Assembly: GCF_000317695.1 (NCBI RefSeq)
Contig: NC_019771.1
Location: 1,926,001-1,990,000 of the forward strand
Origin: Anabaena cylindrica PCC 7122
GTDB lineage: Bacteria > Cyanobacteriota > Cyanobacteriia > Cyanobacteriales > Nostocaceae
DNA: 64,000 nucleotides
Reading direction: 5' to 3'
Shown: piece by piece, positions 52,259 to 62,505 of the stretch
Layout of the letters: every line of letters begins with the position of its first letter
How positions within the stretch are numbered: position 1 is the first letter of the stretch
Made by a program: the position numbers and the translations under genes
Notes under the pieces: model-generated
The model's database searches: none
What the model was told of the DNA's origin: nothing
The model's input: the letters and a program-made list of their open reading frames with translations, nothing else

Positions 52259-53926
52259 CTATTTACTAATTCCAGAAAGCGACACCATACATTTATTACC
52301 TTTTTGCTGGATTTGGAAAGAACTGCAAGATTGCAAAAATTTGATAAAACTACCACTAATTTTTAATTCCTTCATTTGTTTAGTTATTGGTTTATTATAT
52401 TTTTCATTAAATTTAACGCCTAAAATACCAATATCCACAAAATTGCTTTTAGAATCTTGGGTTAACTCTGCCAGAATCATCTTAATTACCTGTTCTAGAT
52501 CAAATGCAGAATCGATATGAGAAAATGAACTAGATGAAAGGGTAACAACACTAACTTTACCGATTTCCCATTTCTTATCTTTTTGTTGAAGATGAAAATT
52601 ATTACAAGACTGTAAAAACTTGATAAAAGTACCACTTAGCTGTAACTCTTGAATTTGCCTCGTAATCGTCTTACCATATTTTTGTTTAAACTTACTCGCC
52701 AAAATACTAATATCAAAATAATCCTGAATAGATTTTTCTATTAATTCATCGAGAATAATATTCAACGCCTTTTCTAAATCTTGCTTAGAAGTAATGCCAG
52801 TTAAAGATTGTAGCCGATTATCTTGAGCTAGTTCAGATTTGCGACCATCTTCTACTTGAACTTGATTGTGATCAAAAACAGTTACATATAACTCTGAAGC
52901 ATCATCAATTTGATGAATCACAAAATCAGCAGGATAGTTGACAAATATATCTCTTGATCTTTTACCAGGTAAATAATGAGAAACAATATGGCTAATATTA
53001 AATTGATACTTAATTTTATACAACTTAGAAAGTTGAGAAAGTTTAATCCAATAACTTGCATTTAACTTCTGCTCATCTTGAATTAAATTTTTGATTTGCC
53101 CAATAAACTGACTAATAGATGGGATTTCTGGTAGGGGTTTAATTCCATAAATTTTAGTCTCACCTGTAGAATTATTAAATAAATTAATATTTTCTCCATG
53201 TTGACTAACTTGATATACTATTAGACCATGTTGCTGTAAATTATTGCATAAATTAGTCATGACCTTATCTGATGAGCAAACCAAAACTTCCTTAGCATTT
53301 GGGTAGCGCTCATGAATTGAAGAACCAAAAGCAATCATTTTACCATCTGCATTATCTCTGCCAGCAGGAACATGAATTAAATCATAGCCACGTTCATGTA
53401 ATTCTATATCTAACTTTCCTCGATTACCCCAATTAGCAAAAGCAATTTTTACCTGAATCGGACTATTACAAACAGTAGCCAAAAATTTTTCTGTATTAGT
53501 ATTAATTTGTAAATTCTCAGCATCTAAAAGTAAAACAGCAATTCCTACTGATTGTAGAGCCGGAGTGAATATAGTATTGAATGAGCCATTTAATTCAGAG
53601 ATAATCGGATTAAATTGGCGAACATTAGCAATTAATTGTGATAATATTGGTGAATTTAAAGCTTCAGCAACAAAAATTGCTCTGAGATATAATTGCAACT
53701 TTTGTAGTAATTCCTCCCAGCTTTGAGTTTGGCTTAATAAATCCAAGAATTTGGCACTCAAAGCCGATTGATTAGAATTATTTTCCCACTGAACTTTTCT
53801 ATACTTTTCAAGCAATAATTCTGGCTGCTGTTTTTGAATAGTAATAATGACTTGGCAAACCTGAGAGACTATTCTATTTAACAAGGCAGAATCATAGGTA
53901 GTCAGCGATCGCTCATGATTTAGCAT
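52259..53926 (-). CDS. NYN-domain nuclease-like protein with LOTUS/OST-HTH repeats
   Basis: 555 residues. NYN (PIN-like) domain at about 125-255: VLLLDAENLQ (Asp135, Asn138), NADGKM (Asp194) and LVCSSDKVMTN (Asp220), the acidic positions expected for a metal-dependent RNase. Next comes a HTH-like stretch at 270-350. Two clear OST-HTH (LOTUS) repeats follow at about 388-460 and 475-548, sharing FDISILASKFKQKYGK-type and QELQLSGTFIKFLQSC-type blocks. Function unknown; an RNA-directed nuclease is inferred. It stands alone, divergent from the VOC gene. Confidence 0.85.
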   Translation of the reverse strand: MLNHERSLTTYDSALLNRIVSQVCQVIITIQKQQPELLLEKYRKVQWENNSNQSALSAKFLDLLSQTQSWEELLQKLQLYLRAIFVAEALNSPILSQLIANVRQFNPIISELNGSFNTIFTPALQSVGIAVLLLDAENLQINTNTEKFLATVCNSPIQVKIAFANWGNRGKLDIELHERGYDLIHVPAGRDNADGKMIAFGSSIHERYPNAKEVLVCSSDKVMTNLCNNLQQHGLIVYQVSQHGENINLFNNSTGETKIYGIKPLPEIPSISQFIGQIKNLIQDEQKLNASYWIKLSQLSKLYKIKYQFNISHIVSHYLPGKRSRDIFVNYPADFVIHQIDDASELYVTVFDHNQVQVEDGRKSELAQDNRLQSLTGITSKQDLEKALNIILDELIEKSIQDYFDISILASKFKQKYGKTITRQIQELQLSGTFIKFLQSCNNFHLQQKDKKWEIGKVSVVTLSSSSFSHIDSAFDLEQVIKMILAELTQDSKSNFVDIGILGVKFNEKYNKPITKQMKELKISGSFIKFLQSCSSFQIQQKGNKCMVSLSGISK

Positions 53927-54193
53927 AGCTCACACAGTACAATAGAGTATCCTGGCTGAAAACACCATTCAAAATACTAATTTATACCAAATTGGGATTT
54001 TAGAATTGGCTACATCTCTCAACAAGCATAAAACTCCTAATCTACCTCCAGAGAAACTACAGTACTTGATATTCATAAGTACAGAGCAGCGCAACTAAGC
54101 CACCCAGTAAAAAAATCTGCAATCCTGACTGAATGGTAATTACGTATCTCTAGCGCGACTGTAAGCACTATTACGAATTATTCCAAACTTCCC

Positions 54194-55225
54194 ATGAATC
54201 AAAAAATAACTACCGCAATTCAAGGTATCTATGAAGTCTGCATTGGTGTTCCCGACGCAATTCCAGCACTTCAATATTGGCAACAATTCGGCTATCGCAT
54301 CGGGCAAATAGGAGAACTAACCGCAGAAGCAGCCCATCAACTATATTGGGTAAATTCCCCCTTAAAAGTAATCCGTCTTTACCATCAAGACGCAGATCAT
54401 GGTTTAATTCGGCTCATGACTTGGCAAAATCCCACAAATCAAGGATTGGGCATCAGTTCCATGAAAGTTAAAGGTAATCGCTGGACTACCACCTTAACCG
54501 CCGACTTACTAGGTATCTTAAATCATGCCGAAAATGCCAAAATTACTGATAAAACAATCAGATACTCATACCCTTACTGGGAAGTCATTTACAACAAAGA
54601 CCAAAAAAGCCATCCTTTTATAGATCCTGCCATTGGAGTACGTGAAATGCTCCTACTGCAACCCCTAACTCGACAAGTGCTATTTCAACGCTTTGGCTAC
54701 GTCATGCCCCATTACGGCAAAATCAATCATCATGCAGCCTTTAGCACCAGCCAAATCACCCATCTAGGCTTAGTTATTCAAGATGACAGCAAAGAAACCC
54801 TACGCTTTTATGAAGACATTTTGGGTTTATTACGTGTACGCGATGACGTAGAAACCAGTTATGAATCTTCCCTAGCCGGTCGAGAATTATTTGACCTTAA
54901 CCCTGGAGAAAAATTTATAGTTACAGCCTTTGATGACCCCCGTTCCTCCCAAACCAACCTAATGGAAGCACGTAGCGGCAGACTCTACATTATTCGCTTT
55001 CCAGAACACATCAACCTAAAATCAAACTTTGAAGCAGCCCAACCAGGAAGCTTAGGAATGTGCCTTTACACCTACCGAGTGCAAGGAATACAAACTTATT
55101 TTGACAAGATAAGAGCAAGTAACGTACAAAAATTTACTAATATAGTCAGTAACGAATTTGGAGAACAGAGTTTTTCTTTTATTGCCCCAGATGGCTATTT
55201 CTGGACTTTGGTGGAAAAAAATTAA
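54194..55225 (+). CDS. VOC-superfamily (glyoxalase/dioxygenase-like) protein
   Basis: 343 residues with two VOC modules: an N-terminal IYEVCIGVPDAIPALQYWQQ and a C-terminal one ITHLGLVIQDDSKETLRFYEDILGLL. His in the second module start and Glu near SFIAPDGYFWTLVEKN could bind metal, but the first-module ligands are unclear. Substrate unknown. It is followed 27 bp later by the DUF1838 gene on the same strand, so the two are likely co-transcribed. Confidence 0.75.
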   Translation: MNQKITTAIQGIYEVCIGVPDAIPALQYWQQFGYRIGQIGELTAEAAHQLYWVNSPLKVIRLYHQDADHGLIRLMTWQNPTNQGLGISSMKVKGNRWTTTLTADLLGILNHAENAKITDKTIRYSYPYWEVIYNKDQKSHPFIDPAIGVREMLLLQPLTRQVLFQRFGYVMPHYGKINHHAAFSTSQITHLGLVIQDDSKETLRFYEDILGLLRVRDDVETSYESSLAGRELFDLNPGEKFIVTAFDDPRSSQTNLMEARSGRLYIIRFPEHINLKSNFEAAQPGSLGMCLYTYRVQGIQTYFDKIRASNVQKFTNIVSNEFGEQSFSFIAPDGYFWTLVEKN

Positions 55226-55252
55226 TTTAGTCGTGAAATCAGGAAACAGCAA

Positions 55253-56071
55253 ATGGTAGCCTACAACCAAGAAATTGATGCTCAACAATGGGTAAAGACC
55301 CGTTCTTCCCTAGACTCTAACGAATCTACTTTCCTTGTTTGGACAGGTAAAATATATAGCTTTGTCCCTGGCGAAAAGCGGCAACTATTATTTAAAATCA
55401 TCGGCATGAGCGTAAGTCGCTGTATTCTCACCGCTGAAGGACGCTGGGATTTTACCTCCAGAGAACTAACTTATTATCTCCACCCAGAGACAGATGAAAT
55501 TTTACACAAATGGGAAAACCCTTGGACAGGCGAAACAGTATCAGTAATGCACGTTGCCAACAGTCCCGTACAAGGCAAGTTTAAAGGCAAACTTCCCGTC
55601 CAAGTAGAAGCAGAAAACACGACCTTTATCTTTGATATCTTTCCCCATTATCCCAACCCCCTAGCAGAAGATCCTCAGTTTATTGAATACTGTCCATCAC
55701 CAATTTATCAAGCCGCAGAACTGTTTAAAATCACAGTTCCCAGCGCAGACTTAGTTAACTCAGAATTAACTTCCGTCACCGAACTACAACTCAGTTGGGA
55801 TAGAATTGGTCAATGGTTGCCTTGGATGAAAATGGGTACACGCCCTGGTTATCTCATCTACAGTGCTACTGGCAGCAAAGTAGGCGGTTTTACAGAGTTA
55901 CCACCACTACTGCAAGAAGAAATCAATACCCGCGTTCCTTTATACAAGCAAGCACCCAACGCCTTCTTAGAAGGTGAAGATATGACTTCTTGGTTATATT
56001 TTCAAAAGCATTTTCCCGCTTACTTAGCCGGAGAAACTTTCCCCAGACCAACACCAGAAGAAAATTCGTAA
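55253..56071 (+). CDS. DUF1838 family protein
   Basis: 272 residues, soluble, with WTGKIYSFVPGEKRQLLFKIIGMSVSRC and CILTAEGRWDFTSRELTYYL blocks typical of DUF1838 proteins. The family has no known activity, though members often lie near VOC dioxygenase-like genes as here. No signal peptide. Confidence 0.82.
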   Translation: MVAYNQEIDAQQWVKTRSSLDSNESTFLVWTGKIYSFVPGEKRQLLFKIIGMSVSRCILTAEGRWDFTSRELTYYLHPETDEILHKWENPWTGETVSVMHVANSPVQGKFKGKLPVQVEAENTTFIFDIFPHYPNPLAEDPQFIEYCPSPIYQAAELFKITVPSADLVNSELTSVTELQLSWDRIGQWLPWMKMGTRPGYLIYSATGSKVGGFTELPPLLQEEINTRVPLYKQAPNAFLEGEDMTSWLYFQKHFPAYLAGETFPRPTPEENS

Positions 56072-56628
56072 TTTGTAATAGAACCTATGGCAGGCTATCG
56101 CTAACATAATTCGTAATTACAATTACGTCAGGTTTTTAGAGTTTTCAAATGGATGGCTTATTTACGCCATTATGTACTAATTTTTTGCCCCAAATGCGCG
56201 GATGGATAGGTGTAAAATTTGAAGTGGCCAAAAAAATGCCTGAATCTCTATTTATACAAGGGTTAGGAGCTATTCCTGTTAGGCAATCATCCGCGCACCT
56301 TACACAGACCGGGTTTGAGCGATTTTTCCCCTTGACGCAATTAGGGCTTTCATCATCCTCCACCACCAACTCAAATTGCAATTTCACATAATCCCTATGC
56401 TTTAGTGAAGGCTTTAGGCAGAGCCTTTGGATAGCATTCCCAGTCAGAGACTGGGAACGAGATAACGAGAAAAAAGATATGGCAGGGATGTGAGTTTAAG
56501 ACCAAAACAAAACTTATTTGTAAAAATATATAAAAAGTAATACGAAATTACTATTTATGCTCAAACACACATTTTTAGACTAACCCGTTTAGTTTAAAAA
56601 TAATAATTAGCCCTTCCTACCCAGTAAC
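56072..56628. other. 557-bp spacer with shared palindromic repeat
   Basis: Contains CATTCCCAGTC-AGA-GACTGGGAACG and an AGGCAGAGCCT half-site at 56408-56460, matching the kind of block found at 33785-33858. Open frames of 80 codons on both strands (56145-56391) have no coding look, so I take the stretch as non-coding or degraded sequence. Confidence 0.5.
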
Positions 56629-56997
56629 TTAAAACTGCCGCATATTATGAATAACCGGATCAAACCCTCTCGCAAAGCGTGTGCTTTCGTCATAACAAGC
56701 ACCCGTTAAATTCGCACCGTATAACTTAGTATAGTGCAGTGTAGCGCCCCGGAGATTTGCCTCACATAGATTAACACCACACAAATTAGCCCTAGTCAGA
56801 TTAGCCTTAGCCAAATTAGCCCTGCTCAAATCTGCTCCCCACAATTTAGCTCTAGCGAGATTAGCTTCACTTAAATCTGCTCCCCACAAATTGATTCCTG
56901 GTAAATAGGCATCAATCAACTTGACTCTATTTAACTGAGCAGATGGAAAATATCTCTCTCCTGCGACATAGCGTCGTTTAATATCTTCAGCATCCAT
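56629..56997 (-). CDS. pentapeptide-repeat protein
   Basis: 122 residues with about twelve A(D/N)LxX repeats between residues 25 and 105 (LWGADLSEANLARAKLWGADL and so on), forming a right-handed quadrilateral helix. Function unknown; no membrane segment. It begins with a short MDAEDIKRRYVAGERYFPSA cap that many cyanobacterial pentapeptide proteins share. Confidence 0.92.
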   Translation of the reverse strand: MDAEDIKRRYVAGERYFPSAQLNRVKLIDAYLPGINLWGADLSEANLARAKLWGADLSRANLAKANLTRANLCGVNLCEANLRGATLHYTKLYGANLTGACYDESTRFARGFDPVIHNMRQF

Positions 56998-57243
56998 ATG
57001 TATTCCCAGAGCGATCGCAATAAAGGTAAATTCTATTTCTGACTTAGCTACAAAAATAGCCAGTTTCTATTATCTCTAGCACAGCACAGCAAAAATAAAG
57101 CTACCATACCCAATCAATAAAAAAAGTTCAAAAACTGATCAAACGAGTTTGGCTAACTAAACCCTGTATTTTCCTATCTCTAACAGTGCTAACGAAAACC
57201 AACAAATTAATACCAGAAAAATAACGTTTGCTTCTTTATACAC

Positions 57244-57282
57244 GAAAAAGCGCCTGAGTCCTTTTTGCTTACTCAAGCGCTC
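57244..57282 (-). terminator. rho-independent terminator on the minus strand
   Basis: Read leftward: AGCGCTTGAGT, an 11-base loop, ACTCAGGCGCT, then TTTTC. The stem has a two-base internal mismatch. It implies a minus-strand transcript ending here from a start somewhere at or above 57400. Confidence 0.75.
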
Positions 57283-57304
57283 CCCCGTATAACTTTATAC
57301 CATA

Positions 57305-57400
57305 TCACTGTGTAATGCAACATTTGGAATCCGCAACATTGCTATTAGGGGAAGCACTGCCAGGATAACCTGTAACAAACATAAGGTGAAGTGGTATCAC
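57305..57400 (-). CDS. possible 25-31 residue peptide or small RNA
   Basis: Frame from GTG 57400 (31 residues) or ATG 57382 (25 residues, MFVTGYPGSASPNSNVAD then SKCCITQ). It ends 23 bp before the terminator. AAGGA is too close to the GTG and too far from the ATG, so the start is uncertain. The transcript may equally be a small RNA. Confidence 0.35.
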   Translation of the reverse strand: MIPLHLMFVTGYPGSASPNSNVADSKCCITQ

Positions 57401-57636
57401 TCCTTGCATTCATTAAGAATATCTCTTTTAAAACCAAATAGCTAGTGTGGAGAGTGACACTTTATTAACTGACACGAGTTAAAAATGACTCAATCGTTAT
57501 GGTAGTTAATAAGACAAAGCCCAACAGTAAAAATTTAGTAGACGTAGTATAAAAAATCTAGAGATTTTCATAAATCAGTCAAATATTACCCAATCAAACC
57601 ATTAAGTGGCGAAATCTAATTTGTAGTCTGATTTAC

Positions 57637-57822
57637 TTAAATGCACCAGTCGTTAGTCCCCCAAGTATCAGCATAAAACCCCCTTAGATATTCATATTTA
57701 GTCTCTTTGGACAGCCAGAAGTCATAATCTCCACCAAGACTGAATGTATCTTTTATCCACCCAAACTCTAAAAATTTTGCTTTTGTAGCGCTTGTGCTTA
57801 TTTGTTTAGCATCGTGATGGAA
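57637..57822 (-). pseudogene. gene remnant, C-terminal fragment
   Basis: A 61-codon open stretch with no usable start codon but protein-like composition: KFLEFGWIKDTFSLGGDYDF and YADTWGTNDWCI before the stop. An upstream in-frame TAG at 57823 cuts it off. I read it as the tail of a lost gene; the family is not recognised. Confidence 0.4.
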
Positions 57823-57950
57823 CTAAAGTTAATATGGCTACAAATCATAAGCATAAAAAAGCTACACATTGCCTTTTAGCACTAAATACCGAACCACAGC
57901 ATCATCGAACCTCAGTTAATACTCAATATTCTTCTAATTAACCGTAAGTT

Positions 57951-59525
57951 TTAAGAAGGAGGAGTGAGAATATTTGCTCCAAATCCTCCACCACCAGGAG
58001 TTTCAATCACAAAAATATCCCCAGGTTGCATTTCTACAGTTGCGGTACTGCCTAAATCTTCTTCAGTTCCATTTTGACGTTGTACCCAATTGCGTCCTAA
58101 TTGTCCCGTTTCTCCACCATTTAAGCCAAAGGGAGGAAGCAAGCGATGACTAGAGAGAATATTAGCCGTCATAGGTTCTAAAAATTTAATACGACGGATA
58201 ACCCCATTACCCCCCGAATATTTTCCTTTCCCCCCACTATGGGGACGTAAACTAAAGCTTTCTACTTGTACAGGATAACGGGTTTCTAAAACTTCAGGAT
58301 CTGTCAAGCGAGAGTTAGTCATGTGGGTATGAACTGCATCAGTACCATCAAAATTAGCTCCTGCTCCAGAACCACCGCAAATAGTTTCATAATATTGATA
58401 TTTTTGATTACCAAAAGTAAAATTATTCATTGTCCCTTGGGAAGCAGCCATCACACCCAAAGCACCATATAAAGCATCAACAATAGTTTGAGAAGTTTCT
58501 ACATTTCCTGCGACTACTGCTGCTGGATAAATTGGGTTCAACATACAACCTTCAGGAATAATAATTTCTAATGGTTTCAGACAACCTGCATTGAGGGGAA
58601 TATTATCATCTACTAAAGTCCGAAAAACATATAAAACTGCTGCTTGAGTGACAGCTTTGGGAGCATTGAAATTACTATTTAATTGTGCAGATGTGCCAGT
58701 AAAATCAATCTTGGCACTGCGATTTTCTCCGTCAATTATTACTTTAACTTGAATTTTAGCCCCGCTATCCATCTCATAAATAAATGAACCATCTTTGAGA
58801 ACATCAATCGCTCGTCTCACTGATTCCTCAGCATTATCTTGAACAAACTGCATATAAGCTTTAACTGTTTCTAGTCCATATTGTCTGACCATTTTCCCAA
58901 GTTCTTCTACTCCCCTTTCATTAGCAGCAATTTGTGCTTTAAAATCGGCAATATTTTGGTCAGGATTACGGCTAGGATAAGGATGATTTTGCAGAAAATC
59001 TCTCACTGCTGCTTCTTGAAAAGCTCCCTGTGCAACCAAGAGAAAATTATCAAAAATAATTCCTTCTTCTGCCACTGTAGTACTGTGAGGAGGCATAGAA
59101 CCGGGAGTAATACCACCTATATCAGCTTGGTGTCCACGGGAAGCAACAAAAAATAGGAGACTGGGAATATTTTCCCTACTCTCCAGAAAAACAGGGGTAA
59201 TGGCTGTGACATCAGGTAAATGAGTACCACCGTTGTAGGGGTTATTTGATAGATAGACATTTCCCGGTTTGATTGTATCCCCTTGATCATTAATTAAACA
59301 GCGAACACTTTCGCTCATTGAGCCTAAATGTACGGGAATATGGGGAGCATTTGCAACTAATAGACCAGAAGCATCAAAAATAGCACAGGAAAAATCTAGC
59401 CGTTCTTTAATATTCACTGATGTCGCTGTGTTTTGCAGAACAATTCCCATTTCTTCGGCGATAAATTGATAGAGATTTTTGAATATTTCTAAACGTACAG
59501 GATCTGCTTGAGAAGTTGTGTACAT
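57951..59525 (-). CDS. hydantoinase B/oxoprolinase subunit
   Basis: 524 residues of the HyuB family, second subunit of an ATP-dependent oxoprolinase/hydantoinase or related carboxylase-type complex. Typical blocks are YLSNNPYNGGTHLPDVTAITPVF, SRGHQADIGGITPGSMPPHST, and near the end GGGGFGANILTPPS. It pairs with hyuA upstream, from which it is separated by a Uma2 gene. Substrate (5-oxoproline, hydantoin or other) is not fixed by sequence. Confidence 0.9.
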   Translation of the reverse strand: MYTTSQADPVRLEIFKNLYQFIAEEMGIVLQNTATSVNIKERLDFSCAIFDASGLLVANAPHIPVHLGSMSESVRCLINDQGDTIKPGNVYLSNNPYNGGTHLPDVTAITPVFLESRENIPSLLFFVASRGHQADIGGITPGSMPPHSTTVAEEGIIFDNFLLVAQGAFQEAAVRDFLQNHPYPSRNPDQNIADFKAQIAANERGVEELGKMVRQYGLETVKAYMQFVQDNAEESVRRAIDVLKDGSFIYEMDSGAKIQVKVIIDGENRSAKIDFTGTSAQLNSNFNAPKAVTQAAVLYVFRTLVDDNIPLNAGCLKPLEIIIPEGCMLNPIYPAAVVAGNVETSQTIVDALYGALGVMAASQGTMNNFTFGNQKYQYYETICGGSGAGANFDGTDAVHTHMTNSRLTDPEVLETRYPVQVESFSLRPHSGGKGKYSGGNGVIRRIKFLEPMTANILSSHRLLPPFGLNGGETGQLGRNWVQRQNGTEEDLGSTATVEMQPGDIFVIETPGGGGFGANILTPPS

Positions 59526-59617
59526 TTTTTGTACCTAAACCTAAATTAATTAACTTCAACATAAACTGTGTAGGTTGTTTTGAGCAGTAAGAACCAACCT
59601 ACACTTGCAGTTATTTT

Positions 59618-60319
59618 TTAAATGGTATCTGGGTCAATATTTAATTCCCGCAATTTTGCTGCTAAACGTTCTGCTCTTTGAGCTTCTTTTTCTGCTCTTT
59701 GAGTTTCATTGTCTGCGGTTTCTTCAGGTGTAGGTACTAAATTTCCTTCTGGTGTGAAATAACGTAATAAACCTTGATGAATCCCCAAATATAAGTATAG
59801 TTGTTCACTCCATAAATGTCCTTTTTCGTTAGCTTTTACAGGTTGATATTTTCCATTTATTAACTGAAAACCTACAAATTCTAATGTATAGGGATCAAAC
59901 CAAAAGTATTCCGGTGTGCGAAAAGTTTCTTGATAAAGTTCTTTTTTAGATTCCCTATCAGTCTTCGCTGTTGTTGGTGAGAGAATTTCTACAATTACAT
60001 GAGGATATTTACCATTTTCTTCCCATACCACCCAACTTTTACGCGTTTTGCGTTCAGTTCCTAAAACTACAAAAAAATCAGGACCACGAAACTTTTCTGT
60101 TTTTTTCTGGTTAGGACTATAGTAAATGCTCAAATTTCCTGCTGCATAGAAATCATTTCTATCTTTCCACAACCATTTAAGACATTTAATTAAGAGCATA
60201 ATTTGCTCTAAATGTAGTTCTGTTTCCACGGGAGGTTCATCACTATATAAATCACTGGGAGGAAAAATCACATCTTCAGAGATGTTTTGTTCATCTACTA
60301 ATTCTTGAGTAATCATCAT
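59618..60319 (-). CDS. Uma2 family (DUF820) endonuclease-like protein
   Basis: 233 residues. The PD-(D/E)xK-type core is visible: RGPDFFVVLG (Asp), VIVEILSPTT (Glu) and DRESKKELYQ with Lys. The C-terminus is a charged helix (AEKEAQRAERLAAKLRELNI). Uma2 proteins are abundant in cyanobacteria and have no settled role. It lies between hyuA and hyuB and probably inserted there. Confidence 0.92.
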   Translation of the reverse strand: MMITQELVDEQNISEDVIFPPSDLYSDEPPVETELHLEQIMLLIKCLKWLWKDRNDFYAAGNLSIYYSPNQKKTEKFRGPDFFVVLGTERKTRKSWVVWEENGKYPHVIVEILSPTTAKTDRESKKELYQETFRTPEYFWFDPYTLEFVGFQLINGKYQPVKANEKGHLWSEQLYLYLGIHQGLLRYFTPEGNLVPTPEETADNETQRAEKEAQRAERLAAKLRELNIDPDTI

Positions 60320-60380
60320 GATATGATACCAAGTAGTTATTTGTTTATTTTAGCATTAATTACAGGCGCTATAAATATCA

Positions 60381-62477
60381 CTAGAAAACACGTTCTAAAA
60401 TCAAATAATTACGTTCGGTTAATTTTGCTTTCCAGTTAGCTTCAACTACAATTGTGCTAATTTTTTCAACAATGATTGCAGTACCATTTATACAATCTCC
60501 TGGTTGTAAATCTTCCCGACGATAAACTGGCGTATCATGCCATTTTTCATCGGTAAACATCTGGACTGTTTTCATGGGTTGTGGAAGTTCTTCTGCAAGG
60601 CGTTTACGAATAATTAATGCTTCTTCAGGAGTATCCATTTTTTGAATTACTTCTACTGAAACAGATTCTATAATTAAGGTTTTTTCTGTTTGAATAAAAC
60701 CATAACGTGATTTATGTTCAATTTCAAAATTTCGTTGCATTAATGCCACATCTGAGGCGAAATCAACGGTTAAAATAGAGTTGGTTTCTTCATATTTTAA
60801 ATTAACTTTTTTAACTACTTCTTCTAAATCATTTTCTTCCTGAGTTAATTCACTTCTGGCTTGGGTTTCCAAAGATGCCATTAATTGCTGTAATTGAGGA
60901 ATTAATGTTTGATGTAAAGGTTGTTCTACTCCTGTAACTTTGGTTGTTCTCACATCAGCTAAACCCATTCCATAAGCAGAGAGAACACCAGCAAAAGGGT
61001 GAAGAAATATCTTTTTTATCCCTAAAGTATCAGCAATTAAACAAGCAACTTGTCCTCCTGCTCCACCAAAACAACAAAGCACATATTGACTAACATCATA
61101 ACCACGTTGGAGGCTAATTTTTTTAATAGCATTGGCCATATTTTTAACAGCAATCGTAATAAAGCCAGATGCTACTTGTTCAGGAGTTCGATAGTTTCCT
61201 GTGACAGATGTAATATTTTCTGCTAGTTGAATAAATTTCTGTATGACAATTTCTTGATCTAGGGGTAATTTACCTTCAGTACCAAAAACTGCGGGAAAAT
61301 ATTGAGGCTGAATTTTTCCTAATATGACATTAGCATCTGTGACTGTTAATTGTCCACCACGTCGATAACAAGCAGGCCCTGGATTTGAACCAGCAGATTC
61401 TGGCCCAACACGATAACTAGAACCATCAAAGAATAAAATTGAACCACCACCGGCAGCAATTGTGTTAATTGCTAAGACGGGAACTCGCATCCGCGTACCT
61501 GCAATTTCTGAATCTAATTGTCTTTCATATTCCCCTTTAAAATGGGCAACATCTGTACTTGTTCCTCCCATATCAAAGGTAATAACTAAATGAAAACCTG
61601 CTCTTTTACTAGTTTGCACTGCACCGACAATACCACCAGCAGGACCACTTAAAATACTATCTTTACCTTGAAAGTTTGCCGCGTCGGTTAATCCTCCATC
61701 AGATTTCATAAACATTAATCTGACATTGGGTAAGTGACTAGTTACTTGGTTAACATAGCGACGGAGAATAGGAGTTAAATAGGCATCGACAACTGTTGTA
61801 TCTCCTCGATTTACGAGTTTCATTAATGGACTAACTTGATGAGATACAGAAATTTGCGTAAATCCGATTTCTTCGGCAATTTGGGCTATTTGTTGTTCAT
61901 GGTGGGGATAGCGATCGCTATGCATGAAGACAATGGCACAACTCCTAATTTCTGTATTATAAACTGCCTGTAAATCTGTTTTAACTTGCTCAATATTTAC
62001 AAAGATTAATTCATTACCTTTTGCATCATATCTTTCATTTACTTCAATTACTTGTTCATAAAGCATTGTTGGTAAAATTATATTTCGAGCAAAGATATTA
62101 GGACGGTTTTGGTAGCCAATTCTCAGCGCATCTTTAAAGCCTTTAGTAATAATCAAGACGACTCTATCTCCATGCCTTTCTAACAGCGCATTGGTAGCTA
62201 CTGTTGTCCCCATTTTGATTATTTTTATTGTTTGATCAGGAATGGGTTCATTAGCAGATAGCCCGATAATATCCCGAATTCCCTGGATCACTGCATCTTG
62301 ATATTGTTCAGGATTTTCTGACAGTAATTTATAGACTATCACCCATTGATGGTTGGGCAAAGGGACAATTAAAAACCGTTTGGTATATTTTGAGAGTCTG
62401 TCTATGATTGTCTGGTTATTGGTAATAGCAACAATATCTGTAAATGTCCCACCTCTATCTGCAAAAATTTTTAGCAT
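60381..62477 (-). CDS. hydantoinase A/oxoprolinase subunit
   Basis: 698 residues of the HyuA family, the ATP-binding subunit. FADRGGTFTDIVAI at the start, SGPAGGIVGAV, ITFDMGGTSTDVAHFKG (nucleotide-binding) and CCFGGAGGQVACLIADTLGI are in place. The segment KYTKRFLIVPLPNHQWVIVYKLLSENPE adds residues before the usual KLLSENP motif compared with shorter homologues. It starts 28 bp after the LD-carboxypeptidase gene and is in the same leftward run. Confidence 0.9.
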   Translation of the reverse strand: MLKIFADRGGTFTDIVAITNNQTIIDRLSKYTKRFLIVPLPNHQWVIVYKLLSENPEQYQDAVIQGIRDIIGLSANEPIPDQTIKIIKMGTTVATNALLERHGDRVVLIITKGFKDALRIGYQNRPNIFARNIILPTMLYEQVIEVNERYDAKGNELIFVNIEQVKTDLQAVYNTEIRSCAIVFMHSDRYPHHEQQIAQIAEEIGFTQISVSHQVSPLMKLVNRGDTTVVDAYLTPILRRYVNQVTSHLPNVRLMFMKSDGGLTDAANFQGKDSILSGPAGGIVGAVQTSKRAGFHLVITFDMGGTSTDVAHFKGEYERQLDSEIAGTRMRVPVLAINTIAAGGGSILFFDGSSYRVGPESAGSNPGPACYRRGGQLTVTDANVILGKIQPQYFPAVFGTEGKLPLDQEIVIQKFIQLAENITSVTGNYRTPEQVASGFITIAVKNMANAIKKISLQRGYDVSQYVLCCFGGAGGQVACLIADTLGIKKIFLHPFAGVLSAYGMGLADVRTTKVTGVEQPLHQTLIPQLQQLMASLETQARSELTQEENDLEEVVKKVNLKYEETNSILTVDFASDVALMQRNFEIEHKSRYGFIQTEKTLIIESVSVEVIQKMDTPEEALIIRKRLAEELPQPMKTVQMFTDEKWHDTPVYRREDLQPGDCINGTAIIVEKISTIVVEANWKAKLTERNYLILERVF

Positions 62478-62505
62478 TATTCAACTTCCTCAGTTGCAAT
62501 ATGAA

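Larger units (their letters stand above)
56998..57950. other. 953-bp region without a confident gene
   Basis: Holds, on the minus strand, a terminator (57244-57282), a tiny ORF just upstream of it and a C-terminal gene remnant (57637-57822). The rest is AT-rich without features I can support. Confidence 0.5.

Noticed and set aside
56145..56391. 80-codon frames on both strands
   Set aside because: They are mirror images of each other in a repeat-bearing spacer, with no ribosome site and no protein-like motif.
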